Assembly: GCF_005697565.1 (NCBI RefSeq)
Contig: NZ_CP040004.1
Span: forward strand, 718,345 to 782,344
Source: Candidatus Nanosynbacter featherlites
Lineage (GTDB): Bacteria; Patescibacteriota; Saccharimonadia; Saccharimonadales; Saccharimonadaceae
DNA length: 64,000 nucleotides
Reading direction: 5' to 3'
Shown: positions 6,731 to 15,600 of the stretch, in pieces
How the letters are laid out: each line of letters opens with the position of its first letter
Position numbering within the stretch: position 1 is the stretch's first letter
The notes under the pieces: generated by a model
Database searches by the model: none
Seen by the model: the letters and a program-made list of their open reading frames with translations, nothing else
Told to the model about the DNA's origin: nothing
Position numbers and translations under genes: made by a program

Positions 6731-7560
6731 ACACCCCACACCTTCATCAATAACGTCACGGTTACCACCGCCCCAGCAACATAATTCAGCCACAAGAAAC
6801 GTCGCCAGCCGGCCCGTGCATTCGCTGAATCTTTATCATGAATTCGCACGAACGGCAGCAGGTTAATAATATATAAGCCGCCTGCGACTGCCACTGGCCA
6901 TGCCGCCACGCCCAGGCACGCCACCAACCCGACCGCTGCCGCGTACAGCACTATCGCCAGCCACACCGTCGCCCGCGCACCAAACACCGTGGCAATGGAG
7001 CGAATATTGGCTTCACGGTCAGGAATAATATCCTGCACCGCACCAAACGCCTGACTAGCCATACCCCAGCAGAAAAACGCGACAGCCACCAACCACCCCG
7101 CTTGTGTCGTGCCGACCAACGAATAGGCATAGAGTAATGGACCGACAAAATGTAGGCTCGACGTCACCGAATCCAACAGTGGCACTTCCTTAAACCGCAG
7201 CCCCTTCGCACTATATGCCACCACAAAAAACAACACCGCTGCCAGCACCGACGCACTTTGCCAATTACTCAGAAACACCAACGCCACCACAAACGGCAGG
7301 CATGATAGCACCGCCGACCACACGATCAACCGATGATACTTCCGTGGTGTCACCGCTCCCTCTACGCCGCCCTTGCGGGGATTTCGCATATCCGATTCAT
7401 AGTCACACACGTCATTGATGCCGTACATCAGCAGATTGTACGGGCTGAGGAAGAATAGCGTACCAATAATCAGCCGTGCATCAACCACCCCGCCCATTAC
7501 CACATAGCCCGCCGCAAACGGATAGGCCGTGTTCACCCACGACAGCGGCCGCGAGGTCAT
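6727..7560 (-). CDS. UbiA-family prenyltransferase, likely lycopene elongase-type
   Basis: 277 aa multi-spanning membrane protein. The prenyl-diphosphate-binding motif NDVCDYESD and the second acidic motif PDREANIRS define the UbiA superfamily. In Corynebacterium and related actinobacteria the order crtB-crtI-crtYe-crtYf-crtEb is the same as here, and crtEb is a UbiA protein that adds C5 units to both ends of lycopene to make C50 carotenoids. The position and length fit that role; direct substrate evidence is absent. I chose the ATG at 7560 after an AAGGT site over an upstream start at 7617, which would overlap crtYf by 47 nt. Confidence 0.75.
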   Translation of the reverse strand: MTSRPLSWVNTAYPFAAGYVVMGGVVDARLIIGTLFFLSPYNLLMYGINDVCDYESDMRNPRKGGVEGAVTPRKYHRLIVWSAVLSCLPFVVALVFLSNWQSASVLAAVLFFVVAYSAKGLRFKEVPLLDSVTSSLHFVGPLLYAYSLVGTTQAGWLVAVAFFCWGMASQAFGAVQDIIPDREANIRSIATVFGARATVWLAIVLYAAAVGLVACLGVAAWPVAVAGGLYIINLLPFVRIHDKDSANARAGWRRFLWLNYVAGAVVTVTLLMKVWGV

Positions 7561-7570
7561 AAATAGTACC

Positions 7571-7867
7571 TTACACTTTTCTTTCACGATCCAGCCCCTT
7601 CCAAATCGCTGGCACAACTAGGCCGGCCAGTAGTGCATAAAACAAATCTTCAATCGGCGCTAACCCCACGCGTATGCCCAAAATTTTATCCGCAGGATAG
7701 GTAAACATGCCCAGGTAAATCAGTAGTGAATCAAACACAATCGTCGTCACCAGCAGTACCGCTAGCGTCGCCCACACCACACGGCCAAATGTCAATAATT
7801 TCCACCATGCCAGCACACCCAGCACCGTCGTCAAAAACAGTAGATTGAGTACTATATATGTCGCCAT
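7571..7867 (-). CDS. Lycopene cyclase domain protein, second subunit (CrtYd/CrtYf type)
   Basis: 98 aa with three predicted transmembrane helices. APIEDLFYALL in the third helix region corresponds to the PxE(E/D)xxF motif of the heterodimeric lycopene cyclases of actinobacteria. These short subunits are inactive singly and work as a pair with the preceding gene, which it overlaps by 16 nt. In C50 pathways the pair makes epsilon- or gamma-rings; in C40 pathways, beta-rings. The sequence alone does not show which. Confidence 0.8.
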   Translation of the reverse strand: MATYIVLNLLFLTTVLGVLAWWKLLTFGRVVWATLAVLLVTTIVFDSLLIYLGMFTYPADKILGIRVGLAPIEDLFYALLAGLVVPAIWKGLDRERKV

Positions 7868-8166
7868 CGCTTTACTCCTGCCCGGTAAATTACCAGGCTA
7901 AAATAGCTCAAAAATAGCAAGAAGAACAATTCTTCCAGCGGAAATTCTGGGAATAAGTACACGCCCAACATGTATGGCGAATGCCCGCTGAGAAAGATGC
8001 CGAGCGAAATACCACAAATATCCCACACGATAAACACGCTGGTCATAATGAGCACCGTTAATACCGTACGGCGAGCATCATACCAGTAAGCTAGCCTATA
8101 CCGCCAGTCCAGCACTATCATACCCGCAAAACTAAATATAATTCCCGCTAAGTACAGCCAACTCAT
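7852..8166 (-). CDS. Lycopene cyclase domain protein, first subunit (CrtYc/CrtYe type)
   Basis: 104 aa, three predicted transmembrane helices (residues ~3-20, 30-55, 75-95). FPLEELFFLLF matches the conserved PxEE motif of the bacterial heterodimeric lycopene cyclase. It starts inside the last codons of crtI (4-nt overlap) and overlaps the second subunit gene by 16 nt, so the two subunits are translationally coupled. Confidence 0.8.
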   Translation of the reverse strand: MSWLYLAGIIFSFAGMIVLDWRYRLAYWYDARRTVLTVLIMTSVFIVWDICGISLGIFLSGHSPYMLGVYLFPEFPLEELFFLLFLSYFSLVIYRAGVKRWRHI

Positions 8167-9677
8167 ATATCCTCCTTCGTGAGCGGTCCACGGCGGCGGT
8201 TTCCTGTGATGCGCTTGTAGGTCAGCTGGGCGCTAATCAGGCACATCGGCAAACCGATTCCCGGCAATGTTCCCGCGCCAACATAATACAGATTTGACAC
8301 TTTTTTGCTGCGATTACGCGTACGGAACATAACGCTTTGGCTGAGCAAGTGCGACTCGCCACCAAAGGCGTTGTACTGCCAGGCATTAAATTGCTCACTA
8401 AACTGCTCTGGGCTGTAGATAAGCCGAGAAACAATTCGCTTTGGTAAATCTGATTCGCCGCTCATCTCGGTAAGAATCTTGACGATCTTCTTCACACACG
8501 CCGCTTCTTGCTGTGGCGTCAGCGTCACGCCTGCTGGTAGTGGCAATAGCACAAACAGATTTTCATGCTCTGGCGGAGCGAGCGATGGGTCAGTTTTAGT
8601 TGGATTACACACATAAAGCGACGCATGTTCCGGCACGGTATGGGTTTCGTAAATCGCCGCAAAGTTTTCGCGCCACTTGTTCACAAAGTAGAGATTATGG
8701 TGCTGCAAATTTGGTAGCTTTCCTTTGATGCCCAGCGCAACTAGCAACGCGCCTGGCCCCGGCTGGCGTTTTTGCCAATACTTTTCGGGGTAGCTTTGGG
8801 CAGCTGGCGGCAATAATTTGGTTTCAGTATGATGAATATCAGCTGCCGAAATTACCAAGTCAGCCGCAATGCGTTCGCCATTCATCAGTTCAATACCTGT
8901 GGCCTGATGACCATCCAGCACAATCTGCTTCACCGGTGAGTTATAGTGATATGCCACGCCCAAACTTCTTCCCAACCGCTCCATGCTGTTCACCAATTCC
9001 AACATTCCACGCCGCGGATAATACACACCGCTTCGAAAATCGAGATGACTCATCAGGCTATAGACGGCTGGGGCTTGAAACGGGCTGGAACCCAAAAATA
9101 CCATATGATATTCGAGCAATTGTTTAAGCCGAAGATCTCGAAACCAGCGGCTAACATGTGCGTCCAGTGTCCGCCACACTAGCGGCAACATGGTTGGTAG
9201 CTGGCGCAAAAGTGGCCACTGTAACACATCACTAACCCGCGTGAAATTATTATATAGCGCGTGCTTCACCGCCACCTCATATATCTGGCTACTGCGCGTG
9301 ACATAGCGCTGCAATTTTTTGCCCGCACCAGGCTCAATGGCTTCAAAGGTTGTCATGTCTTTATCAACATCACCCTGAATGATCAGTGGATCATAGCCTT
9401 CGCTCCACACTTTGTAGCCGGGCGAAAATCGCACCAAGTCGAGCTCTGTTTTGGCTGATCGACCAAACAATTGATAATACTGCTCAAAAATCTCTGGCAT
9501 CAAATACCATGACGGGCCAAGATCAAAGGTAAATCCGTTTTGCTTGACCACCTGAATCCGGCCACCGGCTGACGGGTTCTTCTCGTACACCGCCACCTCG
9601 TACCCTGCTTTCGCCAGCAAATTTGCCAGCGCCAGCCCGCCATATCCTGCGCCAATAATCACCGCTTTCTTCTTCAT
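8163..9677 (-). CDS. crtI: Phytoene desaturase (CrtI type)
   Basis: 504 aa flavoprotein. N-terminal dinucleotide-binding motif GAGYGGLALANLL (9-21) with YEKN and the GGR motif; C-terminal carotenoid-desaturase signature YYVGAGTLPGIGLPM followed by SAQL. Full length for CrtI, which introduces four double bases' worth of desaturation to convert phytoene to lycopene at the membrane. Overlaps crtB upstream and the first cyclase gene downstream by 4 nt each, so the cluster is one tightly coupled operon. No frameshift or missing cofactor residue is apparent. Confidence 0.93.
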   Translation of the reverse strand: MKKKAVIIGAGYGGLALANLLAKAGYEVAVYEKNPSAGGRIQVVKQNGFTFDLGPSWYLMPEIFEQYYQLFGRSAKTELDLVRFSPGYKVWSEGYDPLIIQGDVDKDMTTFEAIEPGAGKKLQRYVTRSSQIYEVAVKHALYNNFTRVSDVLQWPLLRQLPTMLPLVWRTLDAHVSRWFRDLRLKQLLEYHMVFLGSSPFQAPAVYSLMSHLDFRSGVYYPRRGMLELVNSMERLGRSLGVAYHYNSPVKQIVLDGHQATGIELMNGERIAADLVISAADIHHTETKLLPPAAQSYPEKYWQKRQPGPGALLVALGIKGKLPNLQHHNLYFVNKWRENFAAIYETHTVPEHASLYVCNPTKTDPSLAPPEHENLFVLLPLPAGVTLTPQQEAACVKKIVKILTEMSGESDLPKRIVSRLIYSPEQFSEQFNAWQYNAFGGESHLLSQSVMFRTRNRSKKVSNLYYVGAGTLPGIGLPMCLISAQLTYKRITGNRRRGPLTKEDI

Positions 9678-10504
9678 AATCCCACCGCTCCTCGCGCGAA
9701 TAGTACAGACTTCACACTGTTCGGCACCCGAATGCGCCGCGCTTTAAGATCGGCAACTGATGCATTCTGCAGCCGCTGAAACAGTGCTTCATAATATATT
9801 ACACTGGTATGCACTGCTCGGCGGGCAGTTGACGGAAGTTGCTGCACACTCGCTTTGGCTACGGCAAAATCCGCCGCAATATCCGCTTCGATGGTCCGCT
9901 TGCTGGCATCACTAAACGATAGGTAATCAACGCCCGGAAAATACATCCGCCCCAAAACTTCGTGATCTGCCTTCATGTCACGCAAAAAATTCACTTTTTG
10001 GTAGGCCGCACCCAAATGGCTGGCACCTTCACGCAACTGTTCATACTGAGCCGCATCGCCTTCAACGAACACCTTGAGACACATCAACCCCACCACTTCC
10101 GCCGAGCCGTAAATATAGCGTCGGTATGCCGCTTCATCATATTCCATGGTCGTAATATCCATCCGCATACTTGCAAAAAATGGGGAAATTAGCTCTCGCT
10201 CGATACCGTACTTTTGGGCCGTGAGAGCAAAAGCATGAACGATTGGATTGGTCGAATAGCCCTGCTTGCACGCCTGGTAAACCACTGCTTCAAAGTTGTC
10301 GAGCTGAGCCATCGCATCATCGCCACGGTACGTATCGACAATTTCATCCACTAGCCGCACCATGCCATAGATCGCGTAAATATGCGGCCGAATGCGTGAC
10401 GCCAACAGCCAGCTGCTCGTCGAAAACGAAGTCGAGTAGCGCCGCATTAATCGCTCTGCCAGCTCATAGCTTACCTGCTGGTATAGCTCCATCAACAGCA
10501 CCAT
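9674..10504 (-). CDS. crtB: Phytoene synthase
   Basis: 276 aa member of the squalene/phytoene synthase family. The first Asp-rich motif is DEIVD (in VRLVDEIVDTY) and the second is in KVNFLRDMKAD; YSTSF near residue 24 is the usual N-terminal motif. It joins two GGPP molecules to phytoene, the first committed carotenoid step, and is the first gene of the cluster. No GGPP synthase gene (crtE) is adjacent, unlike in actinobacterial clusters, so the precursor source is unknown. Alternative start at Met5 of the reading frame. Confidence 0.92.
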   Translation of the reverse strand: MVLLMELYQQVSYELAERLMRRYSTSFSTSSWLLASRIRPHIYAIYGMVRLVDEIVDTYRGDDAMAQLDNFEAVVYQACKQGYSTNPIVHAFALTAQKYGIERELISPFFASMRMDITTMEYDEAAYRRYIYGSAEVVGLMCLKVFVEGDAAQYEQLREGASHLGAAYQKVNFLRDMKADHEVLGRMYFPGVDYLSFSDASKRTIEADIAADFAVAKASVQQLPSTARRAVHTSVIYYEALFQRLQNASVADLKARRIRVPNSVKSVLFARGAVGL

Positions 10505-10520
10505 CCTTGCATGATACTAA

Positions 10521-12677
10521 TCATACCCTAATGATATACCAAACCATCCAATAAAACGACCATTTGCCAAACGTTATTTTCTGATAACGACAGGCGATGG
10601 TAATTGGACCTAGTTTTATTCTATACGGACATTGCTTGACAGTTGGATCTTCCGTCTGAGGGGTAGGCGTCTTATTATCAATCTGTATGGTCTTAGATCT
10701 ACCAACATACCCGTCGGCTTTCATGCCTGTCACGGTAATCGTTCTCGTTGTTGATATATCTACATCAGTGATGTCAAGTTGTCGCTGCTCGCCAACAGCC
10801 CAGCCCAGATTATTGTCATCCAACCTGATCAACCAACGCGAAGACAGCTCGTCAACCGGTTGCCAATTGAGTCGAATTGTCGCCTTATTACCATTTCGTT
10901 CAATAATTTTTGCCGAAACCTGAGGTGCTCCAGGACCAACAGGTAAATTAGGTTTTATGCCAACTTTAACAGGTGCCGATATGTTTGACACCGTGTCGTT
11001 ACTGGCACTTATTCGCACTTGCATGACGCCATCAAATTTTTCATTATAGACATGACTGGTGACTGGACTTGTTGTCGTTTGATCAATCTTGCCATCACCA
11101 TTAAAATCCCATTCGTACTTTGTGATACTACCATCAACGACGTACGAATCACTGGCATCAAAGGTAATTTCCTGGCCAACCTCCGCATAATATTCACCTA
11201 TTTTCAGTTTGGCATTCGGACGATTCTTGATTTTAGTTAAGGCTTTTGTTAATGCGCCAATTGTGTCATTCTCGCCGCCACTGACAACGACCTGGCCCGA
11301 GGTTTGTTTAGCGACATCTGCGTACGAATTCACCAGATGATGTTCCACAACCGGATACACATTTACTGGATCAATCTCCAGCGAGCGTTTAGCTACAGCC
11401 GCCACCGTTGAGCCGTCAACTCTATCCGGCTCGTGATAGCCAGCATCAGTCAACAGAATGATTGCTTTTGTCGCTCCCTTCTGCCACTTCATCTCATTCA
11501 TCGCCACCATACTAGCATGCAACGCCGCCTCTGGTGTGTCACCACCACCATCAACTGAAATGCTATCAAGCTTGGTAAGCAGGTCGGTAGTATCCGATTG
11601 TAAATCTGATAATTTTTTAGCAGTATATTCATCACCAGCGTCACGATACACAACCAATCCAACTCGCCCGTTCATTTCTTTGATCTTCGAGCTATAATTT
11701 CTGATGAACGTTTTCATCTGATCAATATATGGACGCATCGACCCGGTGGTATCCAAAACAAACACTACGTCAGTTCCCGTCGTGCCCATATTATTATTTG
11801 AACGCTTGTCATTGATTATTGGACCGTCTTGCGGAGTAGACTGAATAGCCTTATTTAACCGAATAGCCGCCTCAAATACACCATCATCGATTGGCCCATT
11901 GGTATTAGCATACTTACCATGTCCATCCGTATCCCAAGCAAATTTTGAGCTACCGCATACATAATCATGACCGAGACACCATAGTCCAGTTTTTACATTA
12001 TCTTCGTCTGGCAAAAACGGTTTTCGCGCACCAAGGGCACCGTTATCAACAAAACAATTAGCAATTTCCCGGCGATAGGTTGATAACTTTTTCTTAAAGC
12101 ACGCTGGCGGCAGGATACCTTCACCCTCTGGCAAATATAATTTAGGATCGCCGAACAACATCGTAAAGACTATCTTCTGCTTGATGTCAGATGATATGCC
12201 AGGCAAGGTCTGTCCAACCACCTGCGCACCCTGTGAGTAACCTCCCAAAATGAAAAACTCTTTGGGACATTTGCGGTGGCGAGCAGTTAAATAGGTGTTC
12301 AATTCTGCGACACCTTGATTTACACTTTTGCCATAATCATGTTTCATACCACCACTCATCTTGGCGCCAATGGCGTTGCCATTCATAAGATCACTAACAT
12401 TAACCGCCGGGTACTGGTTGCCGCCGTAACTTTCGCTGCCTAGTTCGTAGAAATTGAATTTGGATTTATCACCAATCCTAGACAATAACTGACTCCTAAA
12501 TCGTGCCGCTTCACCTTTATCTTGACCAACCTCCTGACCAGAGCCTCTAGCAAATATCCCCGTAACCAGCGTACATTTATTATTAACATTCTCTGCCGCA
12601 GCATTAACGTTAAAAGCAACTAGATTGACAATTATAGCCGCTACAAGTGTATAGCTTATTACAGCTCGCTTCTTCAT
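10521..12677 (-). CDS. Secreted cutinase-like hydrolase fused to VWA, PKD and Fn3-like domains
   Basis: 718 aa from the ATG at 12677 (a GTG four codons upstream is also possible). Signal peptide 1-27. Residues ~33-285 are cutinase-like: ARGSG near the start, nucleophile Ser148 in GGYSQGA, and D-V-C/H near LGHDYVCG. Then a von Willebrand A domain (FVLDTTGSM, a MIDAS-like DxTxS), a PKD domain (SYVVDGSITKYEWDFNGDG) and an Fn3-like module. Cutinases cleave esters and in actinobacteria act on lipids or mycolates; the VWA and PKD parts suggest surface adhesion. The hydrophobic aromatic C-terminus could be a membrane or cell-wall contact. For an epibiont the likely target is a partner's envelope, but this is inference. 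Confidence 0.8.
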   Translation of the reverse strand: MKKRAVISYTLVAAIIVNLVAFNVNAAAENVNNKCTLVTGIFARGSGQEVGQDKGEAARFRSQLLSRIGDKSKFNFYELGSESYGGNQYPAVNVSDLMNGNAIGAKMSGGMKHDYGKSVNQGVAELNTYLTARHRKCPKEFFILGGYSQGAQVVGQTLPGISSDIKQKIVFTMLFGDPKLYLPEGEGILPPACFKKKLSTYRREIANCFVDNGALGARKPFLPDEDNVKTGLWCLGHDYVCGSSKFAWDTDGHGKYANTNGPIDDGVFEAAIRLNKAIQSTPQDGPIINDKRSNNNMGTTGTDVVFVLDTTGSMRPYIDQMKTFIRNYSSKIKEMNGRVGLVVYRDAGDEYTAKKLSDLQSDTTDLLTKLDSISVDGGGDTPEAALHASMVAMNEMKWQKGATKAIILLTDAGYHEPDRVDGSTVAAVAKRSLEIDPVNVYPVVEHHLVNSYADVAKQTSGQVVVSGGENDTIGALTKALTKIKNRPNAKLKIGEYYAEVGQEITFDASDSYVVDGSITKYEWDFNGDGKIDQTTTSPVTSHVYNEKFDGVMQVRISASNDTVSNISAPVKVGIKPNLPVGPGAPQVSAKIIERNGNKATIRLNWQPVDELSSRWLIRLDDNNLGWAVGEQRQLDITDVDISTTRTITVTGMKADGYVGRSKTIQIDNKTPTPQTEDPTVKQCPYRIKLGPITIACRYQKITFGKWSFYWMVWYIIRV

Positions 12678-12729
12678 AAAGACTACCACCCCATCATCTT
12701 AATAATTAACAGTTCATACTTAAAATAAT

Positions 12730-13188
12730 TTAATCAATATTATCAACAAATCCCCTTTCTCTTACCGTTAGTCCTATACTCGTCATATCATCACGACGTG
12801 AAACATTTATTCTATACTGATAGCCATTTCTTTTTCCACTAAATTCACAAACGTCAAGGTTCTTATCCTTACATCCATCCTCTATCTCCAGTAATTTATC
12901 GTTATTAGTAAACTTCTTAATATCATCATAGTTTATAAAATCCTTATATACCCATACTTTATACACTTCTGGACAGTTTCCCATCAAACATAAGAACTGT
13001 GGCGGAACTACTTCATACTTAGCCTGCTGCCACCCCTCAAGTGGCTTAAAACTGTCAGCCACCGCCTCAATATCTTTCGTACTACCTCGCCAGAGTACCA
13101 AACAAATCACTAGTCCAGCCAAGACTATCAAGCTGATAACTATATATGATACTATTTTCCTAATATTAATTTGTTTACCACTATTCAT
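12730..13188 (-). CDS. Hypothetical membrane-anchored protein
   Basis: 152 aa with one N-terminal transmembrane helix (about residues 12-32) and an extracytoplasmic domain with four Cys residues (in FLCLMGNC and GCKDKNLDVC), likely two disulfides. Strong ribosome binding site (AAGGAGG) before the ATG. No family recognised. It is 52 bp upstream of the secreted cutinase-like gene on the same strand and may work with it at the surface. Confidence 0.6.
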   Translation of the reverse strand: MNSGKQINIRKIVSYIVISLIVLAGLVICLVLWRGSTKDIEAVADSFKPLEGWQQAKYEVVPPQFLCLMGNCPEVYKVWVYKDFINYDDIKKFTNNDKLLEIEDGCKDKNLDVCEFSGKRNGYQYRINVSRRDDMTSIGLTVRERGFVDNID

Positions 13189-13204
13189 CTGGTCCTCCTT
13201 ACAA

Positions 13205-13229
13205 TCAAAAGACGCCCCAAAGGGCGCTT
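13205..13229 (-). terminator. Intrinsic terminator of the nrdD operon
   Basis: On the minus strand a CGCCC/GGGCG stem with a 4-nt loop is followed by TCTTTT. It lies about 85 bp after the acidic-protein stop and before the next gene of the same strand. Confidence 0.6.
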
Positions 13230-13314
13230 GAAAACTAAAATAATTTGCATATTGACTGGCGGTGCATAATCACAAACCATATGCGGTTATTATAGCTTAT
13301 GGTTTTTATAATGT

Positions 13315-15600
13315 CTATTGTATGCTCAGCTTATTTTCGTTTGTGTTATAAACAACATGTACCGCCACCACTCCAACCAACTTCGTTAACCATGAAACGA
13401 CGCTGGCGCTACCAGTGGTCGGGGTTTTACTGTCTTCCGGATTCAATCGACTATCATCCGTCCATAAGCCCAATGATGGATGATGTTTGACAATCAGGAA
13501 ATCATCCGCGGCATTTACTTCGCTGTCATAACCATACCCATCAGCCACATCGTCAGTCATCAAATCATCTCGCTCGCTCAGTTCTGTTTCTGTCACCTCA
13601 GCCACCCTGTCAATGACAATAGACACTTCTTGCTCTTCAGACAAATCACCACTTTGTTCTGCGTCGCTACCGTCCATAACCATAGTCTCGGGCTCATCAC
13701 TTCCAAGCCACAAGCCGTTTTCTTCCGGTGTTATCGTAATTACATTATCCTGCTTCTCACGAGGCAAACCATATTCCTCTGACATTTGTACCGGCGCCTT
13801 GTCTAATGTAGCATTAGACGCTGGTTCAATAGCTGATGAAACAGGAACCATACTCCGTTCCACCGGCTCATGGTCATCCTTGGTGATTTCGGGCACTGAT
13901 ATTACCTGGATATTATCCAACGGCTCCACAGGCTCAATTTCAATCTCATCAGCCACAAAAACTTCCGGCTCATCAATTTCTTCGCTTGCCACAATCGTCG
14001 CTTCCGTTAACGGCTCCGTTGTCACTGCCTCAGTCAAAGTCGCTTCTGGCTCCGCCACTGACGACTGTTCAACAAAGAATACCACATTCTCCTCGGCCCA
14101 CACTTCTTCGTCACTATCACAGGAGCACCTCTCCATCACCGCATCGTCAAGCTGCTCAACTGGGGAAGTCGGCGTTTCATAAACCGTCTGATCCACTGCT
14201 ACTTCCTGACCGCCACCCTGCAGTGGATCGGTCCAAAGTTCATCCTCATCAACAATAGTCTCGACAGGAATAACTGGAGTCGGTGCTTCTGGCTCGATTG
14301 CGGCATTCTCCGTCGGTACCACTTCCACCACCTCGTGCGCTACTGGCATATCAACAACAACAGGTTGTGTTGAGTTATGATCAACCGCGGGCTCCTCACC
14401 ATATTCAACATAATCTTGAATTGGCAACGTCATGACTGCCGGCTGGTCAGGTTGCTCCTTTACTGGCACTGACACCTCCACCGCAACCACTTCTTTGGCA
14501 GGTGTTTCATGTTTCGCATCTTCCATCGGCACATTGACTGATGCGTCCGGCATCTGGACAGAGGGTTCCTGCTCAGTAGCTGGTGGTGCGCTCTTTTCTT
14601 CTGGCTTACTCACCATATGATAGCTATTGTCATAATCTCCTGCATGATCGACGGTGGTATTATCTGGTGGCGTTTCTCTTGATGGTATCTCAACCGGTGA
14701 AGTTGGTAATGAACTATCAACCGGCTTCACTGTTTCAGCTGACTTTGGCTCTTTTACCTCAATCTGCGGTGACGCTTGAATATCACTCACTACCATATCG
14801 GCAAAATCGTCACTTACCTTGTTCACATCCTTGACAGCAGGCGCGACTGGCTCAGCTTCAACTGCCATTGGCGTTGGCAAAACCACTGTGTCTTCCGGCG
14901 TTAATTGCTCGCTCATCTCAGCCAGTTCATCAAGAACAGGATTGGTAGCTTGTGGCTTTGCCGCATAATCATCTACTCCCGCATCCTTCACAACTTCAAT
15001 GGTAGTCTCCGCTGCCTTAAAATCTTCCTCATCATGAACATTACTCGTCTGCTCTTTAGAGCCGTCATCTTCTGTTATATTTTCACCATCCAAAACCACC
15101 CCCATCACCTCAGGACTTGCCGTTTCCGACACCTCTTCAGTTTGACCCAAGTTGCCAGCCTCATCAGTTTCTGGCACCACCTGCGCCCAAACGATTTCAC
15201 CTGGCGCTTCGTCCTCTCGGAGTAATTGCTCCAAGGTGCTCAGCTGCTCTTCGGGCTGAAGGTCATTATTTTTCTCCATCATTGCGGCTTGACGATCTTG
15301 ACATAGCCCTAAATTGACACAACCAAGGCACGCCGCTGTACCAAAGTTTCGGCAACGCTCAGGATCAATCGGTGCAAAGTCTTCTTTTGTGTCGTCATCA
15401 GACATAGCAACATCAAGCTCCGCTTTACCACCAGCCACCGCCACCAAGTCAAACTGACTCACACCATCAGTCACCGCTTCATCAATACCAGACGAAAAAT
15501 CCTCACCCTCACTACCATCTCTCAGCGACGAAAACACATCAAAACCATCACCGTCAATTCCTGTTGGTGATAATTCTACTGTAGTCGTCGCCCCAATCAT
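13315..15600 (-). CDS. Large acidic, low-complexity protein with an N-terminal Cys cluster
   Basis: 761 aa, mostly Glu, Asp, Val, Pro and Thr and predicted disordered between residues ~110 and 720. A compact motif C83-x7-C91-x2-C94-x5-C100 (CRNFGTAACLGCVNLGLC) could bind an iron-sulfur cluster or zinc. A short hydrophobic segment (VVSWLTKLVGVVAVHVV) near residue 745 may be a membrane anchor, suggesting a tail-anchored protein. The start overlaps the flavin reductase stop (ATGA). Met66 is an alternative start that would keep the Cys motif. No family is recognised; its place in the anaerobic ribonucleotide reductase operon suggests an electron-transfer or scaffolding role, which is inference. 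Confidence 0.6.
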   Translation of the reverse strand: MIGATTTVELSPTGIDGDGFDVFSSLRDGSEGEDFSSGIDEAVTDGVSQFDLVAVAGGKAELDVAMSDDDTKEDFAPIDPERCRNFGTAACLGCVNLGLCQDRQAAMMEKNNDLQPEEQLSTLEQLLREDEAPGEIVWAQVVPETDEAGNLGQTEEVSETASPEVMGVVLDGENITEDDGSKEQTSNVHDEEDFKAAETTIEVVKDAGVDDYAAKPQATNPVLDELAEMSEQLTPEDTVVLPTPMAVEAEPVAPAVKDVNKVSDDFADMVVSDIQASPQIEVKEPKSAETVKPVDSSLPTSPVEIPSRETPPDNTTVDHAGDYDNSYHMVSKPEEKSAPPATEQEPSVQMPDASVNVPMEDAKHETPAKEVVAVEVSVPVKEQPDQPAVMTLPIQDYVEYGEEPAVDHNSTQPVVVDMPVAHEVVEVVPTENAAIEPEAPTPVIPVETIVDEDELWTDPLQGGGQEVAVDQTVYETPTSPVEQLDDAVMERCSCDSDEEVWAEENVVFFVEQSSVAEPEATLTEAVTTEPLTEATIVASEEIDEPEVFVADEIEIEPVEPLDNIQVISVPEITKDDHEPVERSMVPVSSAIEPASNATLDKAPVQMSEEYGLPREKQDNVITITPEENGLWLGSDEPETMVMDGSDAEQSGDLSEEQEVSIVIDRVAEVTETELSERDDLMTDDVADGYGYDSEVNAADDFLIVKHHPSLGLWTDDSRLNPEDSKTPTTGSASVVSWLTKLVGVVAVHVVYNTNENKLSIQ

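Noticed and set aside
6731-6793. Upstream extension of the radC frame
   Set aside because: Lies inside the UbiA-type gene and adds residues not seen in RadC; the ATG at 6730 overlaps the previous stop naturally.
13613-14182. Long plus-strand ORF (Ser/Thr-rich) opposite the acidic protein
   Set aside because: Mirror of the low-complexity minus-strand gene; no start signal and no independent support.
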